A DNA stretch of 64,000 bases, taken from assembly GCA_964036155.1 (NCBI GenBank), contig OZ038423.1, forward strand, positions 81,607,249 through 81,671,248, written 5' to 3'. The notes below the pieces were generated by a model. The model saw nothing but the letters and a program-made list of their open reading frames with translations. It searched no databases and was not told the origin of the DNA. The DNA is from Diploscapter coronatus (Eukaryota; Nematoda; Chromadorea; Rhabditida; Rhabditidae). Both the position numbers and the translations under genes were made by a program. Below are positions 31,815 through 46,425 of the stretch, piece after piece; the stretch's first letter is position 1; each line of letters starts with the position of its first letter.

Positions 31815-33932
31815 ATGACGAAATACCAGCAGAAGTTCCAGCGACGACAAAACACCGATGCTGATGATCAGCCGTGGGCCCCGAAATCGTCACCAAACGA
31901 CACGCGGAAATCGCCGCATTATAGACCTGCTCCAATTCCAGAGACAGGGGAAGTTCATTCGGTTGAGCCAACATCTCAAACAGACAACAGACTTCTCAAA
32001 ACTCGACTCGCGGAAAAAATAGTATGTGATATCGAGAGAGAAAAGAAGATATGTTCTTTTCTCTCTTGAAAAGGTGAACTATTTTTTGTGGGTCGAGTTT
32101 TGAGAAATCTGATCCGGGACTTGCAAAAATTCATTCCTAATTCAATAAGTTCAGAGACTTGTAAAGTGGTTCACAACCAATATTTCAATTAGACAATGAC
32201 GGTTATTGTAGTCAGTCAATACTTTTATTTGTTCGATTCGGTTTTTGGAGAAAGGTGAAATGTTTATTTAGTTCATCTGATATTCAGCCGATATGATCAG
32301 GTTCGGTCTTCTTTTCGAAGAGTCTGTAAAAGTGTTATTTCTTTAAAGTAAGAAAACGAAGATGGTACCGATCCGGCTTGAGTCCGAGTTTGGTCTCCAG
32401 ATAGAAGCAGTCTTCATCGTAGACGGCGTCGTTGTAGAGTACGTAGACGTCATCTGAATTCGTTGACGATGAAAGTTACAGTAATCCTTTAAAAAAAACT
32501 ACTTGAACATTGCAAGACTACATAGCAAAAAGATGTTTGAAAATAATAAGTAGGGAAAGATGTGCCAGAATTTTGAAATGGAATTTAAAATGGTACCTTT
32601 GATGGGATTGCGACAGAAGTGGCACTTGAAGCAGTCGCGATGATAGTAGCTGCCGAGCTCCTTCAGAAACGTCTCCAATACCGCCTTTCTGCACACTGCA
32701 AATTACGAGAAATTCAAATTCAAGTCGGAGTTATAGATTTTCAATAATCTGTGGAATTTCATATTAAATAAAAAAAATAGCTTCAAACTTCAAAACTAAA
32801 TTGAACTTATATGTGGAAATTCAATTTTGCCAATTAATTCTGAACAAGACAAACTACCGTGACACTTTGGGTTATTCTCGACCATGTAGCAGTCAACGCA
32901 GAGCGGCTCGTTGTCGGACGCCTTGAAGAACGAGCGCGAGGCCAGGTCCGTCTTAAAAAGAGATCAATTATCTCGAAAAGATCTTTTTCAGAGAGATAAA
33001 ATTCCCTAGCCTTGCATCGTTCACATTTGAAGTGTTTCGCATGGTACAGAGCGTCATCGGCCATGCATACGTTGTCCTGAACATTCAAGAATATAATCTC
33101 CAGCCCATGAGAGTACTTTGTTACCAAATCAAAAAGAGGGAAGAAATACCATTTTGGTTAGCCAAGCATCCATTTTTGGTAACAAAGTACCTGTAGTCGA
33201 AATCATTCAATTCACCGTGAGAGCGTCCTTCCTCGTCAGCTGTTTGTTGCATTTTTTGCAGTCGAAAACATAGCTCTTCTTCGCAGCGGAGGACATCGTA
33301 CGGTAATGAGCAAATCATCGCTGCCCTAGCTATTCTAATTCTATTCTCTTACTTAATCTATTTAGTAGTGGCTGCTCAGATCAATAATAATCCGGCAAAT
33401 CTTCAAAAGCAAAATTTTAACGCCCCTAATAACTCTACCGCCAACCAGGTCAACATTCTGCCAGATTTCGAGTTTAAAATTTTTTAGCTTCCTCAACAAC
33501 TAATTGTTGTGAATAAAAAGGCACCTCAAAATCCGCTGGGCCTGTAACGACTGCAACAGAAGCACAGAAGCCCCTCTCAATTGCCAAACCGATAACAAAT
33601 TCAACAACCCTCCATTAAAATTCATAAAATCCAAATCCGAATCCGGGATCTACTCAGTCCCCAAATCTCCTCAAATTCACCAAGTAGCCCCTATCACTCA
33701 GTTCATAGCAACTCCATGTTCACCCGATGCCCGACGCCCTTTCACCTTCCTTTCTATAATCAAACCATATCACAAAGTGTCATATTTCAAAGCCTATTCA
33801 AAAAATTCCCCTTACCAAGTTTTATCCAACCATAACTTCCTTACCTATACCGAAGTGCCAAGAATAGCCCGAATTTTGCCAGTCTATGACAACGATTTAA
33901 TTGATAGCAATGAGATAGTCATCAAGTTTTGA
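31815..33932 (+). CDS. Predicted single-pass (type II) membrane protein, unrecognised
   Basis: Three exons assemble in phase. Exon 31815-31961 (49 codons, MTKYQQKFQRRQNTDADD onwards, hydrophilic, ending before GTTGAG). Exon 33287-33471, after the acceptor CTCTTCTTCGCAG, begins RRTSYGNEQ, then a strongly hydrophobic segment (IIAALAILILFSYLIYL...), then an Asn/Gln-rich stretch. Exon 33521-33932 is a 136-codon open frame without any ATG, containing WACNDC and a third cysteine, ending VIKF and a stop. Predicted length is about 247 residues: a cytosolic N-terminus, one membrane anchor and an extracellular C-terminus. I do not recognise the family. Intron 1 (1.3 kb) contains a MITE and almost all of the LIM gene on the opposite strand; exon 2 overlaps the first ten bases of the LIM coding sequence. 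If exon 1 does not splice there, its frame runs into the MITE and stops near 32069. Confidence 0.4.
31988..32111. mobile_element. MITE copy C of the GACTTCTCAAAAC family
   Basis: Arms CAGACTTCTCAAAACTCGAC and, in reverse, CAGATTTCTCAAAACTCGAC. Same family as 41004-41134 and 44291-44415. It lies just downstream of the 31815 exon. Confidence 0.8.
32285..33296 (-). CDS. Small protein with two tandem LIM domains
   Basis: Exons 33216-33296, 33011-33082 or so, about 32860-32951, about 32596-32698, about 32373-32450 and about 32285-32329 join in phase. The protein starts MSSAAKKSYVFDCKKCNKQL. LIM 1 carries C-x2-C (CKKC), a histidine region (YHAKHFKCERC) and a closing CVDC. LIM 2 runs from CHVCRKAV through YYHRDCFKCHFC to the final DEDCF. 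The C-terminus is LFEKKTEPDHIG. LIM domains are zinc-binding protein-protein interaction modules, often cytoskeletal or nuclear adaptors; no other domain is present, so the partner cannot be named. The intron at 32952-33010 must use a GC donor (AAG|GCTAGG) to keep the LIM frame. The gene is nested, antisense, in the first intron of the predicted membrane-protein gene. PINCH, FHL or CRP-type relatives are all possible. Confidence 0.8.
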
Positions 33933-34080
33933 GCTCTCAAAACTCTCCTGCCGACCCTAAGTTATTCATTTTCAAATTGTTTATTTTTTCTTCAAAAAGT
34001 AACAACGATAACATTATGCCTAACTAATTTTTTTTTTGTATATATTTATGTTTTCTGGAAATAAATTATTCTCGGCTGAA

Positions 34081-36277
34081 TTACTCCGTTCTCTGTCGCT
34101 TGTGCTTGGGTTTACCGTAAAGCGGGTCGAATCCGACATCCTTGTCCGGAATGCCGCCGTCGAGTGCGTGTTTCAGAATTTCCTCCTTCGCCATGGTGTA
34201 TTTGCTCTGAAAAAATCAATGATTTTCGAAATTTTGATTTAAAAATTAGAACAATTAAAAACGAAAAATATTCTGGGAAAAGAAAATGAGCGTATTTGTA
34301 AAAAAATTACAATATCTCACATTCTTCCAAATATCGAAGAGATATCCAAGCGTGGCCTTCATTTTCGGTCCCCGGGGAACCTTCGCCTCCATCAAGTCGA
34401 CTCCTGAATTTTTAAAATAAACAAAGAAAATTAAAATAAAAAAACCTGTGACTTGGAATTTGGGGCAAACGTAATTTTCGATCTGCTGGATGAGCTCTTC
34501 CTCGGCTAGCACGCTGATCATCAATTGCAGGATTTTTTGTCGGGTTTTGTCGGGTTCCGTTCCTCGAAAATATGTTTTATTTTCTATATATATTTTTTAG
34601 CAAAAAGATGCGTCTTTTCAAAAATAAAAAGCAAGTTTTTAATGATATTTTTCTTCTAAAAGCTAAATGATCAAAATAATGTCATAAATACCTCGCCCAG
34701 GTCTGCCTTCTGCTTCCACGCACAGGTCTTTCCACCAGTTCAAATCATTCCTGTTCTTCTCTGCCTCCACGCGCTCTCTCACAATAAAAAATCCCAGGAA
34801 CTTTTCGTCGTTCGATAACTGGAAATTCAGGAAAACATTAAGATTACTGTAGAAAATTAGCATACCTTAGTTCTTGTGTGGAATGCGTCGATGTGGTCCT
34901 CGAGTTCGCAGAGCAGCGCCACTGAGGTCATCGATTCCAGGCGGCTACCGTATTTTTCGTAGACCTATAATCGCATTTCAGTTTTATAAAGAAAAAACTC
35001 ACAAGATAATAGGATAACTTGATTTTTAGAAAACTGTAAATTGAGACCTTCTGAAATCTGTCGAGATTGACGGCCTTGGGCAGCCCGACGTATTCCTGCA
35101 ACTCGCACTCAGGTCCGAACATGGATCGCAGAACTGCAGGCGCCATACGACCGATCACGATTTTCTTGAATTCCACCCAGATTCGCTCTGCGCTGATTCC
35201 CTCCAAATGTTTTATTTCTTTTTTATTTTTTGAACAAAAACTCACCTTCAATCCATGTTTGTTCCTGGCAATGGCTCCGAGTGTCTCCTTTTCGTGCTCT
35301 TCAGTGACAGAGATTCGACCGAAAAATCGAAAATACCTGAAATCGGGCAAAACTAGAAAAACTTCGTTTTGCTTGGCAAATACCTGAGAATCCTGAGAAA
35401 GTCCTCCTGAATGCGAGTTTGTGCGTCGCCGACGAAGCGAATTTGTCGTTTCTGCACGTCCTCGATGCCTCCAAAGTAGTCGTAAACCGTCCCGTCCAGA
35501 CCTCAAATCAAATTATTCTTTAAATAACTATACAAAAGAAATACCGAGGAACAGAGAATTGACGGTGAGGTCCCTGCGATTTGCGTCGAGCTCCCAGTCG
35601 GTCGTGTACTTCACTTCCGCCCGACGACCGTCGCAAAGCACGTCGATTCTCAAATACTTTTTTATTTTTTAAAGTCTCTTTTTTATTAGTTTTGAAAATT
35701 AAAAAAAAAAAAAATTCTAAACCTGAGAGTAGTGATTTCGAAATTCTCTGCCTCGTCGATTCTGCAAGTGATTGTGCCGTGCTCCTCGCCCTTTTTGTGC
35801 AGCATCCGAATTCCGTGTGATTCGAAAAGTTCCTGCAAAAAGATAAATAAATAAAACTTTAAAACATCGACAACTCTACAGGTAATCGCTGACCTTCATT
35901 TGCGTGGGCGTGGCCGTGCTGGCGAAGTCGACGTCAGCTGGCTGAATGCCCATCATCAAATCGCGCACCGCGCCTCCAGCAATTCTGGAAAGTTAAATTA
36001 AAGTCTAAACAAACAAAATAAAACCTCAATTCATAATTGCCTTCCTGGAAGAGCTTGGACAATTTGTGGAGTTGCGGCGTGAACAACTTCTTGAATTCTG
36101 GAGTGTCGAGCTTCATCGTAGTAGGCATTCTTCCTGACGCCCAACGAATCAGAAATTGATGGTCAATCTGAAACAAGGCAAATTTTAAAGTAAAATTAAA
36201 ACATCGATAAGTGCCTGATTGGTGATGTTTCGGTACACGGCTAGCAGTTGCCTTGTTCGTTTACCAACAACTATCAT
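34081..36277 (-). CDS. TRNT1: tRNA CCA-adding enzyme (tRNA nucleotidyltransferase 1)
   Basis: Class II nucleotidyltransferase that adds CCA to tRNA 3' ends in mitochondria and cytosol/nucleus. The catalytic head reads [20 protein letters not shown] with the G-G-x-V-R-D signature and the D-x-D metal site. It is followed by the [12 protein letters not shown] region, the CDGRR and [10 protein letters not shown] motifs (about 35560-35660), DYFGGIEDV and [13 protein letters not shown] (about 35330-35480). The C-terminal helical body ends [11 protein letters not shown] with the stop at 34081. The full frame starts [16 protein letters not shown] at 36277, which looks like a mitochondrial targeting sequence (basic, no acids). 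An internal [10 protein letters not shown] about 36 codons downstream could start a cytosolic form. The intron between the two starts has either a GC donor (CAG|GCACTT, 47 bp) or a very short 35-bp GT-AG intron. Confidence 0.93.
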
Positions 36278-36525
36278 GCATCAATCGGGAAGAACTGAAA
36301 TCGAATCATTGAACGATTGAATGGGTCAGGTTGAGAAACTTTTCAAAACCGAGGACTATTACCCTAAACTCGAATCCATATATTGACGCGTATTTTCAGA
36401 ACGCTTTAGTTGGAATATACAAAGTAGTGACTTTACTCAAAGAAATTCATTGCTTCGAGAATTTTACATGAAAACAACTTGATATAAAATAAGTAATCGG
36501 ATAAAATGGGAAAGTTAGCAAATAA

Positions 36526-40447
<3,922 letters not shown>

Positions 40448-40550
40448 CGCTCAACTCAGACCAATTAAACAAGATAATTAGACTAATTAGCGTGGATAAT
40501 TCAAATAGTTAACGAGAGAGGAAAAATAAAGTCGTTCAAAAAGCGGTAAA

Positions 40551-40560
40551 TTTTCCCGCC
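40551..40560 (-). promoter_or_regulatory. E2F-like site upstream of MCM3
   Basis: TTTTCCCGCC matches the E2F/DP consensus TTTSSCGC and lies 104 bp upstream of the MCM3 start codon. MCM genes are classic E2F targets in animals. RPS8 starts on the other side (40881), so the 430-bp region is a divergent promoter. Confidence 0.55.
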
Positions 40561-40880
40561 CTATTTCCCCTCCTCTTTCTCTCTCTTCACTCTCGCTTTT
40601 TGTGCGCCGATTTTAGCCAGAGAACGTTGTGCGAATTGGTCCTATTCATCGTACATCGGGCCCAAAATCTTGTCGAGTTTTGGGCTTTCCAATTTTATAA
40701 ATCTTCAAATTTTCTGATTTTCTTGTAAAATCTGGTAAAGGGGGTTTGGAAAATCTGAATGCTCATCCTAATATTTGACTTGTTGTTCTTGAGCTCGCGA
40801 AATTTGCTATTCTGCCGTTCGTTATTTCGATGTTCATTTTAAATGTTGGATTTTGAGGTAAAACTCGACTTCAAGAGAAG

Positions 40881-42263
40881 ATGGGTATCTCGCGCGACTG
40901 GTATCACAAGCGCTACAAGACTGGAGCCTCTCGACCCGTCCCTCACAAGAAGAGAAAGTACGAGTTGGGCAGACCGCCTGCAAATACTAAGGTATGAAAA
41001 AAGCCGACTTTTCAAAACTCAGCCCGCAAATCGATCAGCAGAAAAATTGTATTTTCGAGAGGAGAAAAGGATACATGCTCTTTTACTCCCTCAATATGAC
41101 ACTTATTTCTGCGGGTCGAGTTTTGAGAAGTCTGAAAAACACCTAGAAAAAATAATTTAAACATTTTTTCAGATCGGACCCAAGCGAGTCCACTTGGTGC
41201 GCGTGCGCGGAGGCAACATCAAGTTCCGTGCTCTCCGTCTCGATGCAGGCTCCTTCTCCTGGGCTTCTGAGCGTGAGTTTTGGGGATTTTAGGAACACTT
41301 GAAAAAATATAATGAAAAAAGTTTTCCTCTGAAAGTTAAAGAAACCAGAATAAGCATTCCTGAAAATTAGAATAAATTTATTTTTACAGGCATCTCCCGC
41401 AAAACGCGTGTCGTAGACACTGTGTACAACTCGACGAACAACGAGTTGGTGCGAACCAAGACGCTCGTCAAGGGCACAATCATTACCATCGATGCAGCCC
41501 CCTTCAGGTATATCTAAAATGTCCACTGTTCCATGCACTCAGCAAATCTTTTCCCTCCTAAAACCTGAAAAAACATGCCCCATTGCTAAATTTTAGTGGA
41601 TCTTATCCATTCGTCCCATTTCCTTCATTATTCTATAGTGGGATAGAGAAAATCACTAACAGTTCACATTAGCATGATTTTTAGGAGGGCAAGGTTTGAG
41701 AGACACCTGTTTGAAATATGAACTGTCGATCTAAATTTAAAAAAAAAATGCAATTTTGTGAACTCGGAATTTCTAAAGATAAATGTTGCTTACAGACAGT
41801 GGTACGAGGCCCATTACGCCCTGCCTCTCGCCAGGAAGAAGAACACAAAACTCTCCGAGGAGGACAACGCCATCATCAACAAGAAGAGGTCAGTTGGTCA
41901 AAATTCTTATTGCCTATCTCATGAATTTTCTGTAAAAATGCTCAAAGTGCATTTATACAAAAAATTTTTCGAGTTCTTGGCAAGAAAGTGCTAATTTTGA
42001 TGATTTGCAGGTCGCGCAAGGTGCAGAAGAAATACACAGAGCGCCAGAAGACGGCTCAAGTCGACGCCCTCCTCATCGAACAGTTTCAGGCTGGCAGACT
42101 TTTGGGTAAAAATTGAATCGTTAAGAAAAAAAGTCATTTTTAAAATCTTGCAGCTCGCATCGCTTCGCGACCGGGTCAAACGGGCAAGGCCGACGGATAC
42201 ATTTTGGAGGGTCGTGAGCTCGAATTCTACCTGAGGAAGATTCGTGCAAAGAAGGCCAAATAA
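40881..42263 (+). CDS. RPS8: 40S ribosomal protein S8
   Basis: Structural component of the small ribosomal subunit. Six coding exons: 40881-40991, 41173-41272, 41390-41507, 41796-41888, 42011-42105 and 42154-42263. They encode [81 protein letters not shown] and the terminal [11 protein letters not shown]. The whole protein aligns without gaps to what I know of nematode RPS8, about 208 residues. A GT/AG pair after the stop (42271 and about 42328) suggests an additional 3' UTR intron. A MITE sits in intron 1. It is first in a plus-strand run of five genes. Confidence 0.98.
41004..41134. mobile_element. MITE copy A of the GACTTCTCAAAAC family in RPS8 intron 1
   Basis: Arms CCGACTTTTCAAAACTCAGC and, in reverse, CAGACTTCTCAAAACTCGAC, with an internal ACATGCTCTTTT stretch shared with copy B. 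It lies inside the first intron of a ribosomal protein gene. Confidence 0.8.
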
Positions 42264-42711
42264 ATCAGGGGTAAGAAGGCGAAAAAGATTTAAAAAAAAA
42301 TTAAAATATGCTAATTTTTTAATTTCAGACACCCCTCCTCACCTCCAATCTCGTTATCTGGTCCCCTTCACGGAAGAACTCATCGGAATTCCTCTTCAAA
42401 CTTCACATTTCTTTTTCTCCTTCTTCCTTCTCGTTTCTCGTTTTCGTATGAATGAATTAGAAATTGCTGATGCTTTTCTGGGGGAATTTTCGTAGGGCGA
42501 TTTTGTTGTAAGTGGGGCTACTTTCCCTCTCGTTCTCCTTATTGATTGTCGTTTTTCTTTGGTTGATTCATATAAATTGTTATAAAATATGTTCACTAGC
42601 AAGTTGTTTCTGACAGAAAAGTGAGGAAAGTGGTATTCATCCAGAATCTACATACAGTACTTTGGATGCATGAATTTGGCAATTGTTTAAAGTTGATATT
42701 TTTGAAGGAAC

Positions 42712-44501
42712 ATGACTCGTCACGGCAAGAACTGCACAGCGTCATCAGTGTACTCGTACCACGAGCGGAAGAGGGACGCGAAGATTTCGGGATACGGTAC
42801 TTTGCACGCCAGACTCGGGGCCGACTCCATCAAACAATTCGACTGCTGCTCGCTCACTCTTCAGCCTTGCAGGTGACGGATTATTGCATTTTAAAACGGA
42901 TTACTAACTTTCGAGGAAAAATGCACTCTAACTTTGTTCTCTAGTTTGAATGATTACGATGTTTCAGAGACCCAGTGATAACTCCAAACGGCTACCTGTT
43001 CGATAGAGAGGCGATTCTCGAGTACATCTTGGCGCAGAAAAAGGATATCGCGAAAAAGACTAAATTGTGGGAGAAGCAATGCGCGAAAGAGGCTGAGGAA
43101 GCACAGAAGGCGCTGTCGGAGAGCGAGAAATTGCGACTGAAGAAATTCGCTGCGCAGGTACGGAAAAAAGAAATTAACACTTGTATTACTAGAAAAAAGA
43201 TGAATTTATAAAAGTAGTACATTCAAAAATTTTGTTTAAAAATATAATTTAAATTTGTATTTTTCAAGGAAGCCACTCCCGCACATCCCGGTGTTAAAGT
43301 CGACGTGAACAGCGTGGAAATCGACAGCGAAAAGAAGATTTACAATCCACTTGTAAGAAAACATCTTTATTTAAACAAAAAAACAAAACACAACAACAAA
43401 CTTTAGAAAAGACCCCTGACTTCGGAAGGAACGGTAGTCGAGCAGCCCGCTGAGAAAGTCAAAGCTCACGGAAATGAGGGCGAACTTTCCAATATGAAAG
43501 GGCAAAAGTTGGAAATTTTCTAAGTGTTCAAAAATTAAAAAGAAACAATTTAGAAGCAAGCAACTGCCGAGTTTCTGGATTCCCGAGTTGAACCCGACTG
43601 CGTCTGCAAGCAAACTGGAAAAGCCGGTGGGATTTCAGATGCCCTTTTGTACTCCACACCCACACTCACTTTTTGAGGAGAGAAAGTGAAGGGAAAGAAG
43701 CAAGTGGGTGTGGAATACAAGAGGCCATTTCAGATATTCACGAGACTGTTGAAGACTTATAATTTCAGAATCAAAAAGTGCTGTGCCCGATTTCGGAGAA
43801 GACGCTGAAATTGAAGGATCTGATGGAGGTGAAATTCACGGAAACTCCCGACTCCGAGCCTGGCAAGAGCAATGCCGCTAAACAGGTAGTTTTGAAGGGA
43901 ATTTTTTAAGTCGGGATCTGTTGAAATGCTCATTTTTAGCATCGCTACATGTGCCCCGTCACTCACGACGTGTTGACGAACACTACTCGGTGCGCTTATT
44001 TGAAGACTTCGTAAGAAATTCCTTTCTTTTTCAAAAGATGCAAGTTTTCTTTCTCAGCAAATCCATAGTGACCTATGATGTCGTGGAGAAACTGATTAAA
44101 AAAGACTGGGTTGATCCGATTTCTGGAGACAAGATCACCGAGGAAGACATTATCGAGTTACAGAGAGGAGGTGGGATTTCATGTTTCATCATATATCCTT
44201 TCTTTAAAGTGAGATTTGATAAATCCACTATCTAAAAAGGGATTTGGGGTTTCGTATATCCCCACTTGCCTTTCTTTTTGGATAATTGATCGGACTTCTC
44301 AAAACTCGGCCCGCAGAAAAAGCAGCACGTCGTTTCGACAGGGAAACAGACAACATGCTCTTTTCCTCTCTCAATGCGACACTCTTTTTCTGCGGACCTA
44401 ATTTTGGGAAGTCTGTAATTGATTGATTTCCAGGCACCGGCTATGCAGCGACGAACGAGGTAAAGGCCAAGCTGCTGCGGCCTCAGTTGGAACTGCAATA
44501 A
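42712..44501 (+). CDS. NOSIP: NOSIP homologue (U-box-type ubiquitin ligase, splicing-associated)
   Basis: The protein starts MTRHGKNCTASSVYSYHERK, the hallmark of the NOSIP family, followed by a first U-box half ending DCCSLTLQPC|RDPVITPNGYLFDREAILEY. A charged helix is next (KKTKLWEKQCAKEAEEAQK), then a middle region with FWIPELNPTASASKLEKP. The C-terminal second U-box reads CPISEKTLKLKDLMEVKF, then YMCPVTHDVLTNTTRCAYLKTS, VTYDVVEKLIKKDW and DPISGDKITEEDIIELQRGG, ending LLRPQLELQ. NOSIP is a nuclear E3 ligase also found in spliceosomes. Two of its introns contain MITEs. It lies between RPS8 and SNRNP40 in the same orientation, with AATAAA at 44554-44559 behind it. Confidence 0.95.
43641..43726. 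mobile_element. Palindromic MITE with perfect 9-bp target duplication in a NOSIP intron
   Basis: An 86-bp element with ends GCCCTTTTGTACTCCACACC and, in reverse, GGCCTCTTGTATTCCACACC. It is flanked on both sides by ATTTCAGAT (43632-43640 and 43727-43735). The 9-bp duplication points to a Mutator-like or related transposase acting in trans. The element at 9442-9520 shares the outer end. Confidence 0.85.
44291..44415. mobile_element. hAT-like MITE copy B in a NOSIP intron, perfect 8-bp target duplication
   Basis: Ends CGGACTTCTCAAAACTCGGC and, in reverse, CAGACTTCCCAAAATTAGGT. It is flanked by TAATTGAT on both sides (44283-44290, 44416-44423), an exact 8-bp duplication typical of hAT elements. 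Copies A and C lie at 41004-41134 and 31988-32111. Confidence 0.85.
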
Positions 44502-44815
44502 ACGTCGTATTTTAATTGATCTGATCTCTTCGTTTATTTATTCTTTCCTTTTCAATAAATTAATTTTTGCAAAACTTTAAATTTCTCCAGAAAAAATGTC
44601 ACGAGCATTTTGATACCTTGCCTTTCATGGAGTTTCTGAATTTTTAAGCGCAGTCTGTGTAAGACTCAAACTTTCCAAAGAGCAAAGTGGTACGAAATGA
44701 GATTAATCGTAAAGTCGGCTCAGCTCTACGATTAATCTAAATTTTTTGCACCAACGCAGCTAGAGCCTCATACAGACTTGTAAAATCGAGAATTATTTGA
44801 GGAGGAACTTTGAAG

Positions 44816-46338
44816 ATGGCGTCTGTGCACGCGGGTCACGGCGAGCAATTCAAGCGGCCCATGCTGCCGATGGACTTGGTCCCCGCGAAGAGGGGCCGAT
44901 TTGAGGGGGGAGGAGCCGGACAGGCCTTGGTTGTTGCAGGCGGTCCTCAACAGAACCAAGTGCCCAGACTCAGTAATCTCCAGGTAATTAGCGAGTCAAT
45001 TTCCCAATTATCTAAATCCAATTGCCCTAATTAGGCTCCAATTATGCTGTGCAACGGACACGAGGGCGAGATCTACACGGCCCGCTTCAGCTTGGACGGC
45101 TCGTGTTTTGCGAGTGCGGGATTCGACATGAGGGTTGGTTGTGTTTTTAAACATTCTTTGGGTTACTATTTTTTTTTTTATTTTCAGATTTTCCTGTGGA
45201 ACGTGTACGGGGATTGCGAGAATTTCGCGGTGATCAAGGGCCACTCGGGCGCCGTGATGGACATCAACTTCAATACGGACGCGAGCATCATCGTCAGTGC
45301 CTCCACGGACAAGACGGTCCGTGTCTGGGACATGCAAACTGGCGCTTGTCAGAGGAGATTCAAGTTTGTTTGGTTTTCTAAAATGCAAGTTTTTGAATTT
45401 GCTCAGATCCCATTCGGACATCGTGAACGCAGTCCACCCTGCCAGAAGAGGCCCCCAGCTGATTTGCTCTGCTTCGGATGATGGATGTGCAAAGGTAGTT
45501 TTAAAAAAAAAAACGAAAAATGAATGAGAGTAATTTGAGGTGCACGACATTCGAATGAAGGACGCGGTGAAGACGTACGAGAACAAATATCAGCAAACAG
45601 CCGTCACATTCAACGACACCTCGGATCAGGTCATCGTTGGGGGAATCGACAACGATATCAAGGCAAGGCATTTCATACATCCCTATTTATCCCCTATCTT
45701 TCATCGTTAATCTTTGCAGGTGTGGGACATGCGCAAAGATGAAGTTGCGTATGTGTTGAGGGGCCACGGTGACACGATCACCGGAATTTCGCTGAGCCCC
45801 GACGGAAACTACGTCCTTTCCAATTCGATGGATTGCTCTGGTATTTGAATTTTTCAAAGTTATTGGTTTCTTGTTTAATTTTTCAGTCCGCACGTGGGAC
45901 GTGCGTCCGTTCACGCCGGCCGATAGAAAGGGCAAAACCTATTTCGGACATCAGCACAATTTCGAGAAGGTTCGCTATGTTTCTTTCGGAAATTCAAGTT
46001 TCTAAACTGTCTAGAGGAGATAAAATTAATACAAGTTTTTAGATTTTTGTAAATAAAAATAGATAAATTTGCAGAATCTGCTGAAATGCGGCTGGTCGCC
46101 CGACGGCTCTCGGATCACGGCCGGTTCCTCTGACCGCTTCGCGTACGTCTGGGAAGTCGGAAGCAAGAAGATCCTCTACAAGCTGCCCGGTCATCAAGGC
46201 TCGGTCAACGCCACGGACTTCCACCCCAAAGAGCCGATTCGTGAGATTCTCTAGATTGCTCTAATTTTGTGAGATTATCGTTTTTCAGTGCTATCCGCTG
46301 GCAGCGACAAACGCATCTATCTGGGAGAGATCATGTGA
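44816..46338 (+). CDS. SNRNP40: U5 snRNP 40-kDa WD40 protein
   Basis: Seven-bladed WD40 propeller of the U5 snRNP that contacts PRP8 in the spliceosome. The N-terminus is MASVHAGHGEQFKRPMLP, with VPAKRGRFE, typical of this family. WD repeats follow: GHEGEIYTARFSLDGSCFAS, then IFLWNVYGDCENFAVIKGHS, TDKTVRVWDMQTGAC, DDGCAKVHDIRMKDAVKTYE, DNDIKVWDMRKDEVAYVLRG, CSVRTWDVRPF and SDRFAYVWEVGSKKILYKLP. It ends SDKRIYLGEIM, a diagnostic C-terminus. Short GT-AG introns separate the blades. AATAAA at 46426-46431 ends the transcript; the next gene starts only about 100 bp later. Confidence 0.97.
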
Positions 46339-46425
46339 TTCCTCGAAATATTTTTGGGATCTCAACTTTTTTTCGTTATCTAATTTTATTTATCATTTTG
46401 ATTTTACAATTATGTTCCATTCCTG

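Noticed and set aside
33326..33360. Secretory signal peptide at the start of a new gene
   Set aside because: The hydrophobic stretch has no ATG in frame upstream before a stop; it fits better as an internal membrane anchor after a spliced exon.
41143..41538. 131-codon minus-strand frame
   Set aside because: Exact antisense of RPS8 exons 2 and 3; a shadow of conserved GC-rich codons.
45008..45586. 192-codon minus-strand frame
   Set aside because: Antisense of SNRNP40 WD-repeat exons.
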